A DNA stretch of 8,247 bases from Chloroflexota bacterium (GTDB lineage Bacteria; Chloroflexota; Anaerolineae; Aggregatilineales; UBA3940), in the NCBI GenBank assembly GCA_024643825.1, contig JAHEME010000101.1, forward strand, positions 1 to 8,247, written 5' to 3'. Position 1 is the stretch's first letter. Every line of letters starts with the position of its first letter. Both the position numbers and the translations under genes were made by a program. Below the pieces are notes generated by a model. That model ran no database searches. It had not been told where the DNA came from and was given only the letters and a program-made list of their open reading frames with translations. Below are positions 1 to 6,311 of this stretch, piece after piece.

Positions 1-102
1 ATAATAGAGTGGTCACGTACACCTAATACAGTTCCACTGATGGATGCGATCATAGCTACTCTCACAAAGGAATTTTCTGACACCAATGATACTTGCTTTT
101 GA
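1..102 (+). CDS. C-terminal tail of an unidentified protein (partial at window start)
   Basis: Frame 1 is open from the window edge to a TGA at 100-102 and encodes 33 residues. The sequence includes RTPNTVPLMDAIIATL, which reads like a genuine amphipathic C-terminal helix rather than shadow translation. The TPNT...L...L pattern faintly recalls the C-terminal domain of 2-dehydropantoate 2-reductases (ApbA/PanE), but 33 residues are too few to name a family. An open frame of this length occurs by chance fairly often, so the evidence is amino-acid composition plus the position just upstream of a same-strand gene. The start lies outside the window. Confidence 0.45.
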   Translation: MIEWSRTPNTVPLMDAIIATLTKEFSDTNDTCF

Positions 103-298
103 CTCAACAGCCCATTGAAATGTCATCCTGTTCATCTTCACAGACAACCGTGTGGAGACCCAGCGATTATTGGGATGCGATTTTGGCCATCGATAGAACT
201 CTCCGGTTCTCGAAATCAGATAAGAGCCGATTGGGCGTTGCGCGGAGAGTTGAGGGTAGTTACACTCAGGGCGAAAAACCGATGCAAGGGAGAAGTGC
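103..298. other. Intergenic region upstream of the DUF1385 gene
   Basis: This 196-base gap has no convincing gene or terminator. The best promoter-like match is TTGGGA (170-175) and TAGAAC (194-199) with an 18-base spacer, 4/6 at each element, which is weak. A good ribosome-binding site, AAGGGAGA (286-293), lies 5 bases before the ATG at 299. Confidence 0.4.
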
Positions 299-1216
299 AT
301 GGCGCAGCAGTTCAATTATGGTGGGCAGGCAGTTATTGAAGGAGTCATGATGCGGGGAAGCCGCCATCTGGCGGTTGCTGTTCGAGACCCGAATGGCAAC
401 ATTGTATTCCACGAAAAGGAAATTACCTCTTCACTATACAATGGTGCGTGGAGTCGGGTTCCCTTTGTGCGCGGATTGGGACTTTTATGGGATTCGGTTG
501 GGCTGGGCGTCCGAGCGTTGAATTTTTCGGCGGACATCGCTATGGGTGAGGAAGCAGAGTTCAGCGGGCCTATCGCCTGGGGAACGATGGCAATCTCCTT
601 TGCGCTGGCAATCGGGTTGTTCTTCTTACTCCCGGCGGCAGCCGCAGATGGTGCTCACGCGCTCACTGGTATCGAATCACCCCTGGTGGGCAATCTATTC
701 GAGGGGCTTATTCGACTGGCATTAATTATTGGCTATATGTGGGCTATCGGGCACATTCCCGATATCAAGAGGCTGTTCGGCTATCATGGGGCGGAACACA
801 AAGCCATCAATGCTTATGAAGCCGGAGCGCCCCTCACACCGGAGTCTGTGGCCCGGTTCCCACTTGAGCACCCACGCTGCGGTACAGGGTTTCTTCTGGT
901 CGTTGTTGTGATCTCTGTACTGGTCTTCTCATTTCTTGGGCGGCCTTCACTGGTGATACGCCTTGCTTCCCGCATTGTATTGATCCCGGTGGTTGCAGGC
1001 ATTGCCTATGAGTACATCCGGCTACTTGCCAGAAACCTTGAAAACCCGATTGCCCGGATTCTGGTGCGACCACAACTTGCCCTTCAGCGGCTCACAACGC
1101 AGGAACCGTCCCTGGATATGGTTGAAGTGAGCATCGCAGCTCTGGAACGCGTTCTGAATGCCGAGCAAATTCCAGTGGCTGTGAACACTGGCGAAACTGC
1201 TCCTACCCAGATCTGA
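299..1216 (+). CDS. DUF1385 family membrane protein (YqhQ-like)
   Basis: This 305-residue protein belongs to the DUF1385 family, which includes Bacillus YqhQ. Its biochemical role is not established, although conserved His/Glu/Cys residues suggest metal binding. The N-terminal signature GGQAVIEGVMMRG is at residues 8-20. The second signature, GYHGAEHKAINAYEAG, is at 161-176, and HPRCGTGF at 191-198. Hydrophobic segments at about 92-116, 134-152, 196-213 and 222-240 indicate an integral membrane protein, with H163, E166, H167, H191 and C194 next to the membrane. The length is normal for the family. The ATG at 299 is well supported by AAGGGAGA 5 bases upstream, and the N-terminal signature begins only seven residues in. 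The stop shares its last base with the start of the downstream acetyltransferase gene, so the two are probably co-translated. Family assignment is confident; function is unknown. Confidence 0.92.
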   Translation: MAQQFNYGGQAVIEGVMMRGSRHLAVAVRDPNGNIVFHEKEITSSLYNGAWSRVPFVRGLGLLWDSVGLGVRALNFSADIAMGEEAEFSGPIAWGTMAISFALAIGLFFLLPAAAADGAHALTGIESPLVGNLFEGLIRLALIIGYMWAIGHIPDIKRLFGYHGAEHKAINAYEAGAPLTPESVARFPLEHPRCGTGFLLVVVVISVLVFSFLGRPSLVIRLASRIVLIPVVAGIAYEYIRLLARNLENPIARILVRPQLALQRLTTQEPSLDMVEVSIAALERVLNAEQIPVAVNTGETAPTQI

Positions 1217-1761
1217 TGGAATTGCTTGTTGGTTCCCTCGTCCGCCTGGCGGCTATTCAGCGTGAAGACCTCCTAATCTATACACGCTGGTTCCGTGACT
1301 ATGAAGTCCAACGGTTCTTGATGCCTGATGTATTAACCCCCCAGACAGAAGAAGCTGAGGCTGCATGGTACGAACGTGCGTCATTGAGCACTGAGAGTTA
1401 CACTTTTGGAATTCGCACGCTCACAGACGATCATGTGATTGGCAACTGCTCTCTTTTCGAGATCAGCAACAAGAATCGTGTGGCAACATTTGGCATCGTA
1501 GTAGGTGACAAGGAGTATTGGGGCAAGGGTTACGGGGCAGATGCAACGCGCGTCATGGTGCACTTCGCTTTCAGTGAAGCGAATCTGAATCGAGTCCAAC
1601 TTGAGGTGTATGCATTCAATGCAAGGGCAATACGTGCCTATGAAAAAGTTGGCTTCGTTCATGAGGGAACACGGCGCGCTGCCCTATTTCGTGAGGGTGT
1701 TTACCATGATATTCATATGATGGCGATCTTGCGTGATGAGTGGCTTTTGTCCAATTCATAG
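1216..1761 (+). CDS. GNAT N-acetyltransferase, RimJ/RimL type
   Basis: This 181-residue protein is a complete GNAT-fold acetyltransferase of the RimJ/RimL (Acetyltransf_3) kind. Such enzymes transfer acetyl from acetyl-CoA to an amino group, often a protein N-terminus or a small amine. The substrate cannot be read from sequence. The acetyl-CoA pyrophosphate loop is WGKGYG at residues 102-107, after the beta strand TFGIVVGD at 91-98. The C-terminal motif NARAIRAYEKVGF at 135-147, followed by EGTRR, is typical of this subfamily. The ATG overlaps the upstream TGA (TGATG, 1214-1218) and no Shine-Dalgarno sequence is visible before it. Translation is therefore probably coupled to the DUF1385 gene, linking the two proteins in expression. 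Some single-domain acetyltransferases of this type act on antibiotics or polyamines, so a specific name is not justified. Confidence 0.9.
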   Translation: MELLVGSLVRLAAIQREDLLIYTRWFRDYEVQRFLMPDVLTPQTEEAEAAWYERASLSTESYTFGIRTLTDDHVIGNCSLFEISNKNRVATFGIVVGDKEYWGKGYGADATRVMVHFAFSEANLNRVQLEVYAFNARAIRAYEKVGFVHEGTRRAALFREGVYHDIHMMAILRDEWLLSNS

Positions 1762-1771
1762 ACTGATAGTT

Positions 1772-1800
1772 TTGGCATCACATGCTGCGCGTGATAAAAT
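1772..1800 (+). promoter_or_regulatory. Sigma-70-type promoter with extended -10
   Basis: TTGGCA (1772-1777) and TAAAAT (1795-1800) are separated by 17 bases, and TGA just before the -10 gives a TGn extended element. Both hexamers match consensus at 5 of 6 positions. It lies just after the acetyltransferase stop and about 50 bases before the GTG start of the membrane/HhH gene, so transcription should begin near 1806-1808. An imperfect dyad, TCACA (1778-1782) to TGTGA (1809-1813), surrounds the -10, and the palindrome GCACGTGC (1801-1808) covers the predicted start point. This could be an operator. Confidence 0.7.
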
Positions 1801-1850
1801 GCACGTGCTGTGAAATATGTGCCTGTCCCTTCCTGATGTGAGAGGTTCCT

Positions 1851-2591
1851 GTGACAAAGTTAGCAAAGCAATTCGCTTGGATTTTCTTCCTAGGGTTTGC
1901 GATCTTTGCGGTCGCGATTGGCTTCGGACAGATGTCAGGCGATGTGTTTAGTAACAATCCCTCGCTATTTTCGCTTCGCTATCTTGGCGCAGGATTGATG
2001 GCGGCTGGAGCCGCCCTGTGGATTTCAACACGCCGCAGCGAAGCCGGAAAACCGGGGCTTACGACGCTGATTGGCATGCTGGTTACGTTGGCCATTGTGC
2101 TGCTGGTAGTCGCAGCTATTTTCACCAATGCCGCGTCTTACTTCTCACCAGCGGGATTGGGCTTTGCTGCCAGTGCAATGGTAGTAGGAATTCTAGCAAT
2201 GCTCGTATCACCCGCCTTTCCACAACCACTAACAGCATCCTGGCCTGGCCCGGCAGCGCCGGGAACCTTGCCTGAAACTCATTCCAATCATAGTGTCCAT
2301 GCGCCGGAAGTTGATATGCCGGGTTCAGAATCAGAGTCTGACGATCTGACCAAGATCGAAGGCATTGGCCCAAAGATACAGGGAATTCTGCATAGCGCTG
2401 GCATTACAAGCTACGCATCTCTAGCGCAGAAGACACCTGACGATCTGCGTGAGGCCCTCAAGAATGCGAACTTTTCTGCACCAGCCGATCCGTCCTCATG
2501 GCCCGCACAGGCGGCTCTGGCCAACAAGAGTGATTGGGCCGCCCTGAAAGCGATGGCAGATAGTCTGCAAGGCGGCAGGGCCGTATCGTAA
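1851..2591 (+). CDS. Four-helix membrane protein with helix-hairpin-helix tail
   Basis: The predicted protein has 246 residues. Hydrophobic segments at about 8-26, 41-59, 70-92 and 101-121 form a four-helix membrane domain. A Pro/Ser-rich, acidic linker (about 122-163) follows. The C-terminal domain (about 165-240) contains DLTKIEGIGPKIQGILHSAGI (residues 165-185), a classic helix-hairpin-helix repeat with the GIGPK turn, then TPDDLREAL and a tryptophan-containing helical segment. Soluble domains of this kind occur in many bacterial proteins of unknown role and resemble the DNA-binding HhH of ribosomal-protein or polymerase accessory domains. Whether this one binds nucleic acid is unknown. 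The GTG start has AGAGGT at 1841-1846, and GTG fits the first membrane helix well. The gene has its own promoter at 1772-1800. I do not recognise a characterised homologue. Confidence 0.8.
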   Translation: MTKLAKQFAWIFFLGFAIFAVAIGFGQMSGDVFSNNPSLFSLRYLGAGLMAAGAALWISTRRSEAGKPGLTTLIGMLVTLAIVLLVVAAIFTNAASYFSPAGLGFAASAMVVGILAMLVSPAFPQPLTASWPGPAAPGTLPETHSNHSVHAPEVDMPGSESESDDLTKIEGIGPKIQGILHSAGITSYASLAQKTPDDLREALKNANFSAPADPSSWPAQAALANKSDWAALKAMADSLQGGRAVS

Positions 2592-2609
2592 CTTCCTCTC
2601 ACGGGAAAT

Positions 2610-2641
2610 GGCACATACCTGCCTGCGGGGCAGGTTGTGCC
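2610..2641 (+). terminator. Strong hairpin between the HhH gene and mdh
   Basis: GGCACA-t-ACCTGCC (2610-2623) pairs with GGCAGGT-TGTGCC (2629-2641), giving 13 base pairs with one bulged T and a 5-base loop, TGCGG. The sequence after it is pyrimidine-rich (TCCCTTCATTCACTCTCC) but has no pure T tract. It could be a weak terminator of the upstream gene or a structured mdh leader. Only about 30 bases separate it from the mdh ribosome-binding site, so mdh is probably transcribed through it. Confidence 0.6.
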
Positions 2642-2672
2642 TCCCTTCATTCACTCTCCTCTACTCTTCTTC

Positions 2673-2677
2673 GGAGG
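2673..2677 (+). promoter_or_regulatory. Ribosome-binding site fixing the mdh start
   Basis: GGAGG lies 8 bases before the ATG at 2686. The longer open frame, starting at 2608, would add 26 residues encoded largely by the hairpin and would have no Shine-Dalgarno sequence. The short start is therefore preferred. Confidence 0.9.
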
Positions 2678-2685
2678 CTTCAACC

Positions 2686-3627
2686 ATGAGAAAGAAAGTC
2701 ACAATTATCGGTGCTGGCAACGTCGGAGCGACGGCAGCACACTGGATTGCCGCACGCCAGCTTGCTGATGTCGTGCTCGTCGATATTGTCGAAGGGCTAC
2801 CCCAGGGTAAAGCCCTTGACCTGGCTGAGTCTGGTCCGGTGGAAGGTTTCGACCTATCAATCATAGGCACGAACGATTATGCGGATACGGCGAATTCCGA
2901 CGTGTGCATCGTAACAGCTGGGAAGCCACGTAAGAAAGATCCGGTTACAGGTCAGTATCCAAGCCGTGATGAGCTTGTGAAAATAAATCAGGGGATTGTT
3001 GGCGATGTAATTCGAGCATTTGCCAAACATTCCCCCAATGCGATCCTTGTCGTTGTTTCCAATCCATTGGATGCAATGTGCCATGTCGCCCTACATGAAA
3101 GTGGATTCCCATCCCATCGCGTCATAGGTCAGGCCGGGGCGCTTGACACGGCGCGTTACAAGACCTTCATCGCGATGGAGCTTGGAGTCTCCGTCAAAGA
3201 TGTTCATGGGATTGTTCTGGGTGGGCATGGAGATGAGATGGTTCCCCTACCTGATCATACATCAGTATCCGGCATTCCAGTGCTGGAACTAATGCCACGT
3301 GAGAAGCTCGACGCGATCATTGCACGAACCCGTAAGGGAGGCGGTGAGATTGTAGGTTTGCTCGGATACAGCGGTTACTATGCGCCAGCTTCGGCAACCG
3401 TCAGCATGGTAGAAGCCATCATTCTGGACCAGAAGAGAGTAATCCCGTCTGCTGTTCTTCTCAAAGGCGAGTACGGATATTCCGATCTGTATCTGGGAGT
3501 CCCGGCGGTGCTTGGCGCTAACGGAATAGAGCGCATCATAGAAATGAAGCTCACCGATGGTGAAAAAGCTATGCTTGAAGTCTCAGCAACAGCAGTACGA
3601 AACGTGGTGGGGGTACTGGGCTACTAG
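2686..3627 (+). CDS. mdh: Malate dehydrogenase (NAD-dependent, LDH-like)
   Basis: This 313-residue enzyme interconverts malate and oxaloacetate with NAD in the TCA cycle in the cytoplasm. It is of the LDH-like MDH type, as in Chloroflexus. The NAD-binding loop GAGNVG is at residues 10-14 region (IIGAGNVG, 7-14), and D33 at the end of the second beta strand favours NAD over NADP. Catalytic residues are R82 (the oxaloacetate-selecting arginine in PRK, LDH position 102), R94 (LDH 109), N126 in SNPLD, D154 and R157 in LDTAR, and H181 in GGHGDEMVPL. The C-terminal half, with RTRKGGGEIV and YYAPA, is highly typical. The loop between R82 and R94 is about six residues longer than in most MDHs (KKDPVTGQYP). 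The start at 2686 follows GGAGG. The neighbours give no pathway context, so it is probably a housekeeping gene in a mixed cluster. Confidence 0.96.
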   Translation: MRKKVTIIGAGNVGATAAHWIAARQLADVVLVDIVEGLPQGKALDLAESGPVEGFDLSIIGTNDYADTANSDVCIVTAGKPRKKDPVTGQYPSRDELVKINQGIVGDVIRAFAKHSPNAILVVVSNPLDAMCHVALHESGFPSHRVIGQAGALDTARYKTFIAMELGVSVKDVHGIVLGGHGDEMVPLPDHTSVSGIPVLELMPREKLDAIIARTRKGGGEIVGLLGYSGYYAPASATVSMVEAIILDQKRVIPSAVLLKGEYGYSDLYLGVPAVLGANGIERIIEMKLTDGEKAMLEVSATAVRNVVGVLGY

Positions 3628-3655
3628 CCTCTCACTGTCTGATGTAGCATGATGA

Positions 3656-3705
3656 AATCACGCCCACCATGTGCTGCTAGCAGACAAGTGGGCGTGATTC
3701 TTGTT
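3656..3705 (+). terminator. 12-bp perfect hairpin after mdh, ahead of the phosphatase
   Basis: AATCACGCCCAC (3656-3667) and GTGGGCGTGATT (3688-3699) are perfect inverted repeats. The 20-base loop contains the palindrome CTGCTAGCAG (3674-3683), which can fold on itself. T-rich CTTGTT follows, so this probably terminates much of the mdh transcript. It lies 6 bases before the phosphatase Shine-Dalgarno, so it may also act as a leader structure limiting translation of that gene. Confidence 0.65.
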
Positions 3706-3711
3706 GGGAGG
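3706..3711 (+). promoter_or_regulatory. Ribosome-binding site for a TTG start
   Basis: GGGAGG lies 5 bases before the TTG at 3717. An in-frame TAG at 3678-3680 rules out any longer start, and the metal-binding DLH at residues 17-19 rules out a much later one. The TTG is therefore the only start that fits. Confidence 0.85.
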
Positions 3712-3716
3712 TTTTC

Positions 3717-4697
3717 TTGAATCGTGCTGTCGATCTTGTTGAGGGTCGCGCCTACGTAGTAACCGATCTGCATGGGGAATGGGGCGCGTACGTTCGCTAC
3801 CGCGATCACTTTCTCGACTTGCTCGAACGCGGCGATGCAGACATCCTGATCTTCCTTGGCGACCTGATCCACGGATATGGGTCAGAGGCAGCCGACTCTT
3901 CCCTGGCAATGTTATGGGATGTGATGGAGTTGCAGGAAAATCTTGGCTCTGATCGGGTGATAATGCTGCTTGGCAACCACGAACTTCCCCATATCTACGG
4001 AGTCTCTTTATCCAAGGGAGATCAAAGCTTTACCCCCCGCTTTGAGCATGCTCTTGGGGAGTATCGTGACACATTGTTGCAATTTCTAAAGGCACTCCCC
4101 TTCTTGGTGCGCACCAAAGCAGGGATCATGCTGACTCATGCGGGCGCATCCACCCGGACAGCCTCTGAAAAATCTGCCGAGATGCTGCTGGCGTTCTCTC
4201 ACGAGGAGTTCCTTGCGGAAGTCGATCTGCTTCTTGCTCGCAATGACGTAATGGAATTCATTTCGCAGCAGTTGGAGATGTCGGAGGAAGAGTATAATCG
4301 GAAGTCATGGGAGCTTCTGGCCGTTTCAAGCGAGAACGATCCTCGCTACCTTGACCTTCTACGCGGGTTTATCGCCACCAGTCTGGAACCAGAATGGCCT
4401 ACTCTGTGGGACTTCTTTTTCACTCAATGCGAGCAAGCACGTGAAAATACTCCTTACCCCACTATACTTGGTAGATTTCTCTCCTCCTATTCAGATCAGA
4501 ATCAAATTCAATCGGTGTTGGTAACGGGGCACATCCAGGTGGGGGGCGGTGTTTCTGTTATTGCCCAACAGCAGGTAAGGCTTGCAAGCTGGTCTCACGC
4601 CATTCCGCGTACGGCGGCGTCCTATCTTCTTTTTGATACAGCTAGGCCCCTTGCATCCGCCCACGATTTACTGAAATGTGTGTATCCGATGCCGTAA
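3717..4697 (+). CDS. PPP-family metallophosphoesterase
   Basis: This 326-residue protein starts at TTG. It is a calcineurin-like metallophosphoesterase, closest in pattern to the PPP phosphatases (serine/threonine phosphatase or diadenosine tetraphosphatase type), which use two metal ions to cleave phosphoesters. Visible motifs, in order, are DLHG (D17, H19), GDLIHG (G48, D49), GNHE (N87, H88), HAG (H141) and GH (H272). These supply the usual metal ligands. The second Asp of the canonical GDxxDRG, partner of the catalytic His, is His (H52), and the Arg is Gly. The segment from about 150 to 260, between the HAG and GH motifs, is long and helical, and may be a cap that defines the substrate. 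The substrate cannot be inferred; no kinase or receptor gene is adjacent. It converges on the M23 lipoprotein gene with 6 bases between stops. Confidence 0.85.
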   Translation: MNRAVDLVEGRAYVVTDLHGEWGAYVRYRDHFLDLLERGDADILIFLGDLIHGYGSEAADSSLAMLWDVMELQENLGSDRVIMLLGNHELPHIYGVSLSKGDQSFTPRFEHALGEYRDTLLQFLKALPFLVRTKAGIMLTHAGASTRTASEKSAEMLLAFSHEEFLAEVDLLLARNDVMEFISQQLEMSEEEYNRKSWELLAVSSENDPRYLDLLRGFIATSLEPEWPTLWDFFFTQCEQARENTPYPTILGRFLSSYSDQNQIQSVLVTGHIQVGGGVSVIAQQQVRLASWSHAIPRTAASYLLFDTARPLASAHDLLKCVYPMP

Positions 4698-4703
4698 AGT
4701 ACA

Positions 4704-6311
4704 CTACCCTCCATTCGACAGCGTGTTCAGCTGCTCGCGGCAAGTACATGCTTCACGGTACTCATCGCCTTCTACAAACGAACCGTCATATTCAGTACCA
4801 AATGAATACGCTTGCCATCCATTGAAATTCAATGATGGAGCAGGAGACTCCAGCATACACTGGGTACAATCTGCGGCCATCCATTCCCCGTTGTAGCGCC
4901 GCGCAATATGGAGATGGGTTGCATAGCTCACGCCACCTTCGCATGCAGGATGGCCGATAGGGTCACCTGCCTTCACGCGCTGCCCCGCTACAACCTTTCG
5001 ATCCTCTGATGTAAGATGGAGGTAGAACACCGTCCATCCCGTCCCCTCAAACCCATCACCATCCAGATCAAGAATCACGACACCAAATTCGTTGCGAGCA
5101 ATGACCCCGTCGGCAACAGCACGAGCATACCCGGGAGACGGCTCACAACCTTGAAGGGCCGCTCCCGTAACAAAATCAACGGCAGCCCAGGCACTGCCCG
5201 AACCCCATGCCCCATGAGGACCACCTGTGTAATACCATGTCTCGTCGCTCGCCCACGGGAAGACCATTGGCGGCTGTGTCAGATCTCTCGGAATCAGCGG
5301 CTCGACGGCACCACGAAATGGATCGCCGAACAAGGCAACGTAGGTTGCGAAGAAACCTGAATAGCTGGTGGCATTCTGCCAGCTTTCAAGAGTACGAGTC
5401 TGGGAGAGCCATACCTGCACTCCGGCGGTTCCAGCATTCAGGGTGGGATCAAGCCCGGCCCTGGCTCCATCGGCGAGCAAGGTGGCCGTCATTCCTCGTT
5501 GACGCCAGCCGTAGTACCCTGTATTCATCAATTTGGCTGCCCAATCTAACTGACGATACAGACCGTACGTTTGCGCTGGCTGATCCGTATAGTTCATAGG
5601 ATACAGAATGGAAGATGGTTCTAGAGAAGCCTGAGTCAACCAATGAGACTCGTATTCCAGCGCCGCCAGCAACAATCGAGTACTAACGCTCTGTTCTAGG
5701 CCGACGCGCTCAACAATCTGGGGCCCAGTCCATGTCCGGCCATTTAGCTCTTCTGTATAGCTTTCGAGATACCCTCCACGACCTTTCAAATACTCTTCTA
5801 CGCGAAACCCTCGAAGATTAGGGCCATACACAAGCTCACCATCCGGGATGATCTTGAACGGTGGGCCAAATGCCTGCACAGCCTGGGGAATTGTGAGAGT
5901 CTGTCCCGGATAGATCAGTACGTTCTCATCAGGGAATCCGTTGGCAGCAACTAGACTATCCAGAGACACCCCAAAACGCTGACTGATCAGATTCAGAGTA
6001 TCACCACTCAGCACTACATAGACTTGATCCTGACCAACATCGACCACAACCTGACGCGTTGGATTCGGTGTAGGAATGAACGTTGGCGTCGCGTCGATCC
6101 CTGTCGATCCCCCGTCGTTTCCAACCAGAGGCGGAAGATTACCTCCGCCGACATCATTAGGGAATACTCCATTGGCCGGGGTTGCCGTGATCAGAATGAT
6201 GGTATCACGCGGGGGCCGGCACCCAGAAACGCCTGCTGCCACCAGCAGGATTCCGAGCAGTTGCAGTCCAATAAGAGAGTGCTGAAGTTTCCTAGATTTC
6301 AACCACCGCAC
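4704..6311 (-). CDS. LysM and M23 peptidase lipoprotein
   Basis: The predicted 535-residue precursor is exported and probably lipid-anchored. After a basic start and a hydrophobic segment (about 12-30), VSGC (28-31) is a lipobox with C31 as the lipidated residue. A Pro/Thr linker (about 74-86) leads to a LysM domain (about 97-142, YVVLSGDTLNLISQRFGVS) that binds peptidoglycan glycan. The middle region (about 200-345) contains LLLAALEYESHW, which weakly resembles a lytic-transglycosylase catalytic segment. The C-terminal M23 (lysostaphin-like) domain has zinc-ligand candidates H366 and D379 plus HLH at 466-468, with a further catalytic-type His at 432 (YLH). It should cleave peptidoglycan cross-bridges, presumably for wall remodelling. 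DLDGDGFEGTGW (415-425) looks like a calcium-binding insert. Cys pairs at 482/485 and 522/524 could form disulfides. The GTG at 6309-6311 has poor spacing to GAGAGG; TTG at 6300-6302, 8 bases from GAGAGG, is an alternative start that removes three residues. Confidence 0.88.
   Translation of the reverse strand: MRWLKSRKLQHSLIGLQLLGILLVAAGVSGCRPPRDTIILITATPANGVFPNDVGGGNLPPLVGNDGGSTGIDATPTFIPTPNPTRQVVVDVGQDQVYVVLSGDTLNLISQRFGVSLDSLVAANGFPDENVLIYPGQTLTIPQAVQAFGPPFKIIPDGELVYGPNLRGFRVEEYLKGRGGYLESYTEELNGRTWTGPQIVERVGLEQSVSTRLLLAALEYESHWLTQASLEPSSILYPMNYTDQPAQTYGLYRQLDWAAKLMNTGYYGWRQRGMTATLLADGARAGLDPTLNAGTAGVQVWLSQTRTLESWQNATSYSGFFATYVALFGDPFRGAVEPLIPRDLTQPPMVFPWASDETWYYTGGPHGAWGSGSAWAAVDFVTGAALQGCEPSPGYARAVADGVIARNEFGVVILDLDGDGFEGTGWTVFYLHLTSEDRKVVAGQRVKAGDPIGHPACEGGVSYATHLHIARRYNGEWMAADCTQCMLESPAPSLNFNGWQAYSFGTEYDGSFVEGDEYREACTCREQLNTLSNGG

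Noticed and set aside
99..127. TTGACT as a possible -35 upstream of the DUF1385 gene
   Set aside because: It overlaps the end of the first gene, and no acceptable -10 lies 16-18 bases downstream.
161..174. CCCA/TGGG inverted repeat as a terminator for the first gene
   Set aside because: Four base pairs are too few and no T tract follows.
196..209. GAAC-N6-GTTC half-site pair resembling a LexA box
   Set aside because: Known Gram-positive-type boxes have a four-base spacer; here it is six, the flanks do not match, and it is not placed at a recognisable promoter.
2608..2685. 26-codon upstream extension of mdh
   Set aside because: It would be translated from the hairpin sequence and lacks a Shine-Dalgarno. 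The ATG at 2686 has GGAGG at ideal spacing and gives the normal MDH N-terminus.
5016..5599. Plus-strand frames of 114 and 130 codons inside the M23 lipoprotein gene
   Set aside because: They are antisense shadows of a gene with clear LysM and M23 motifs and show no domains of their own.
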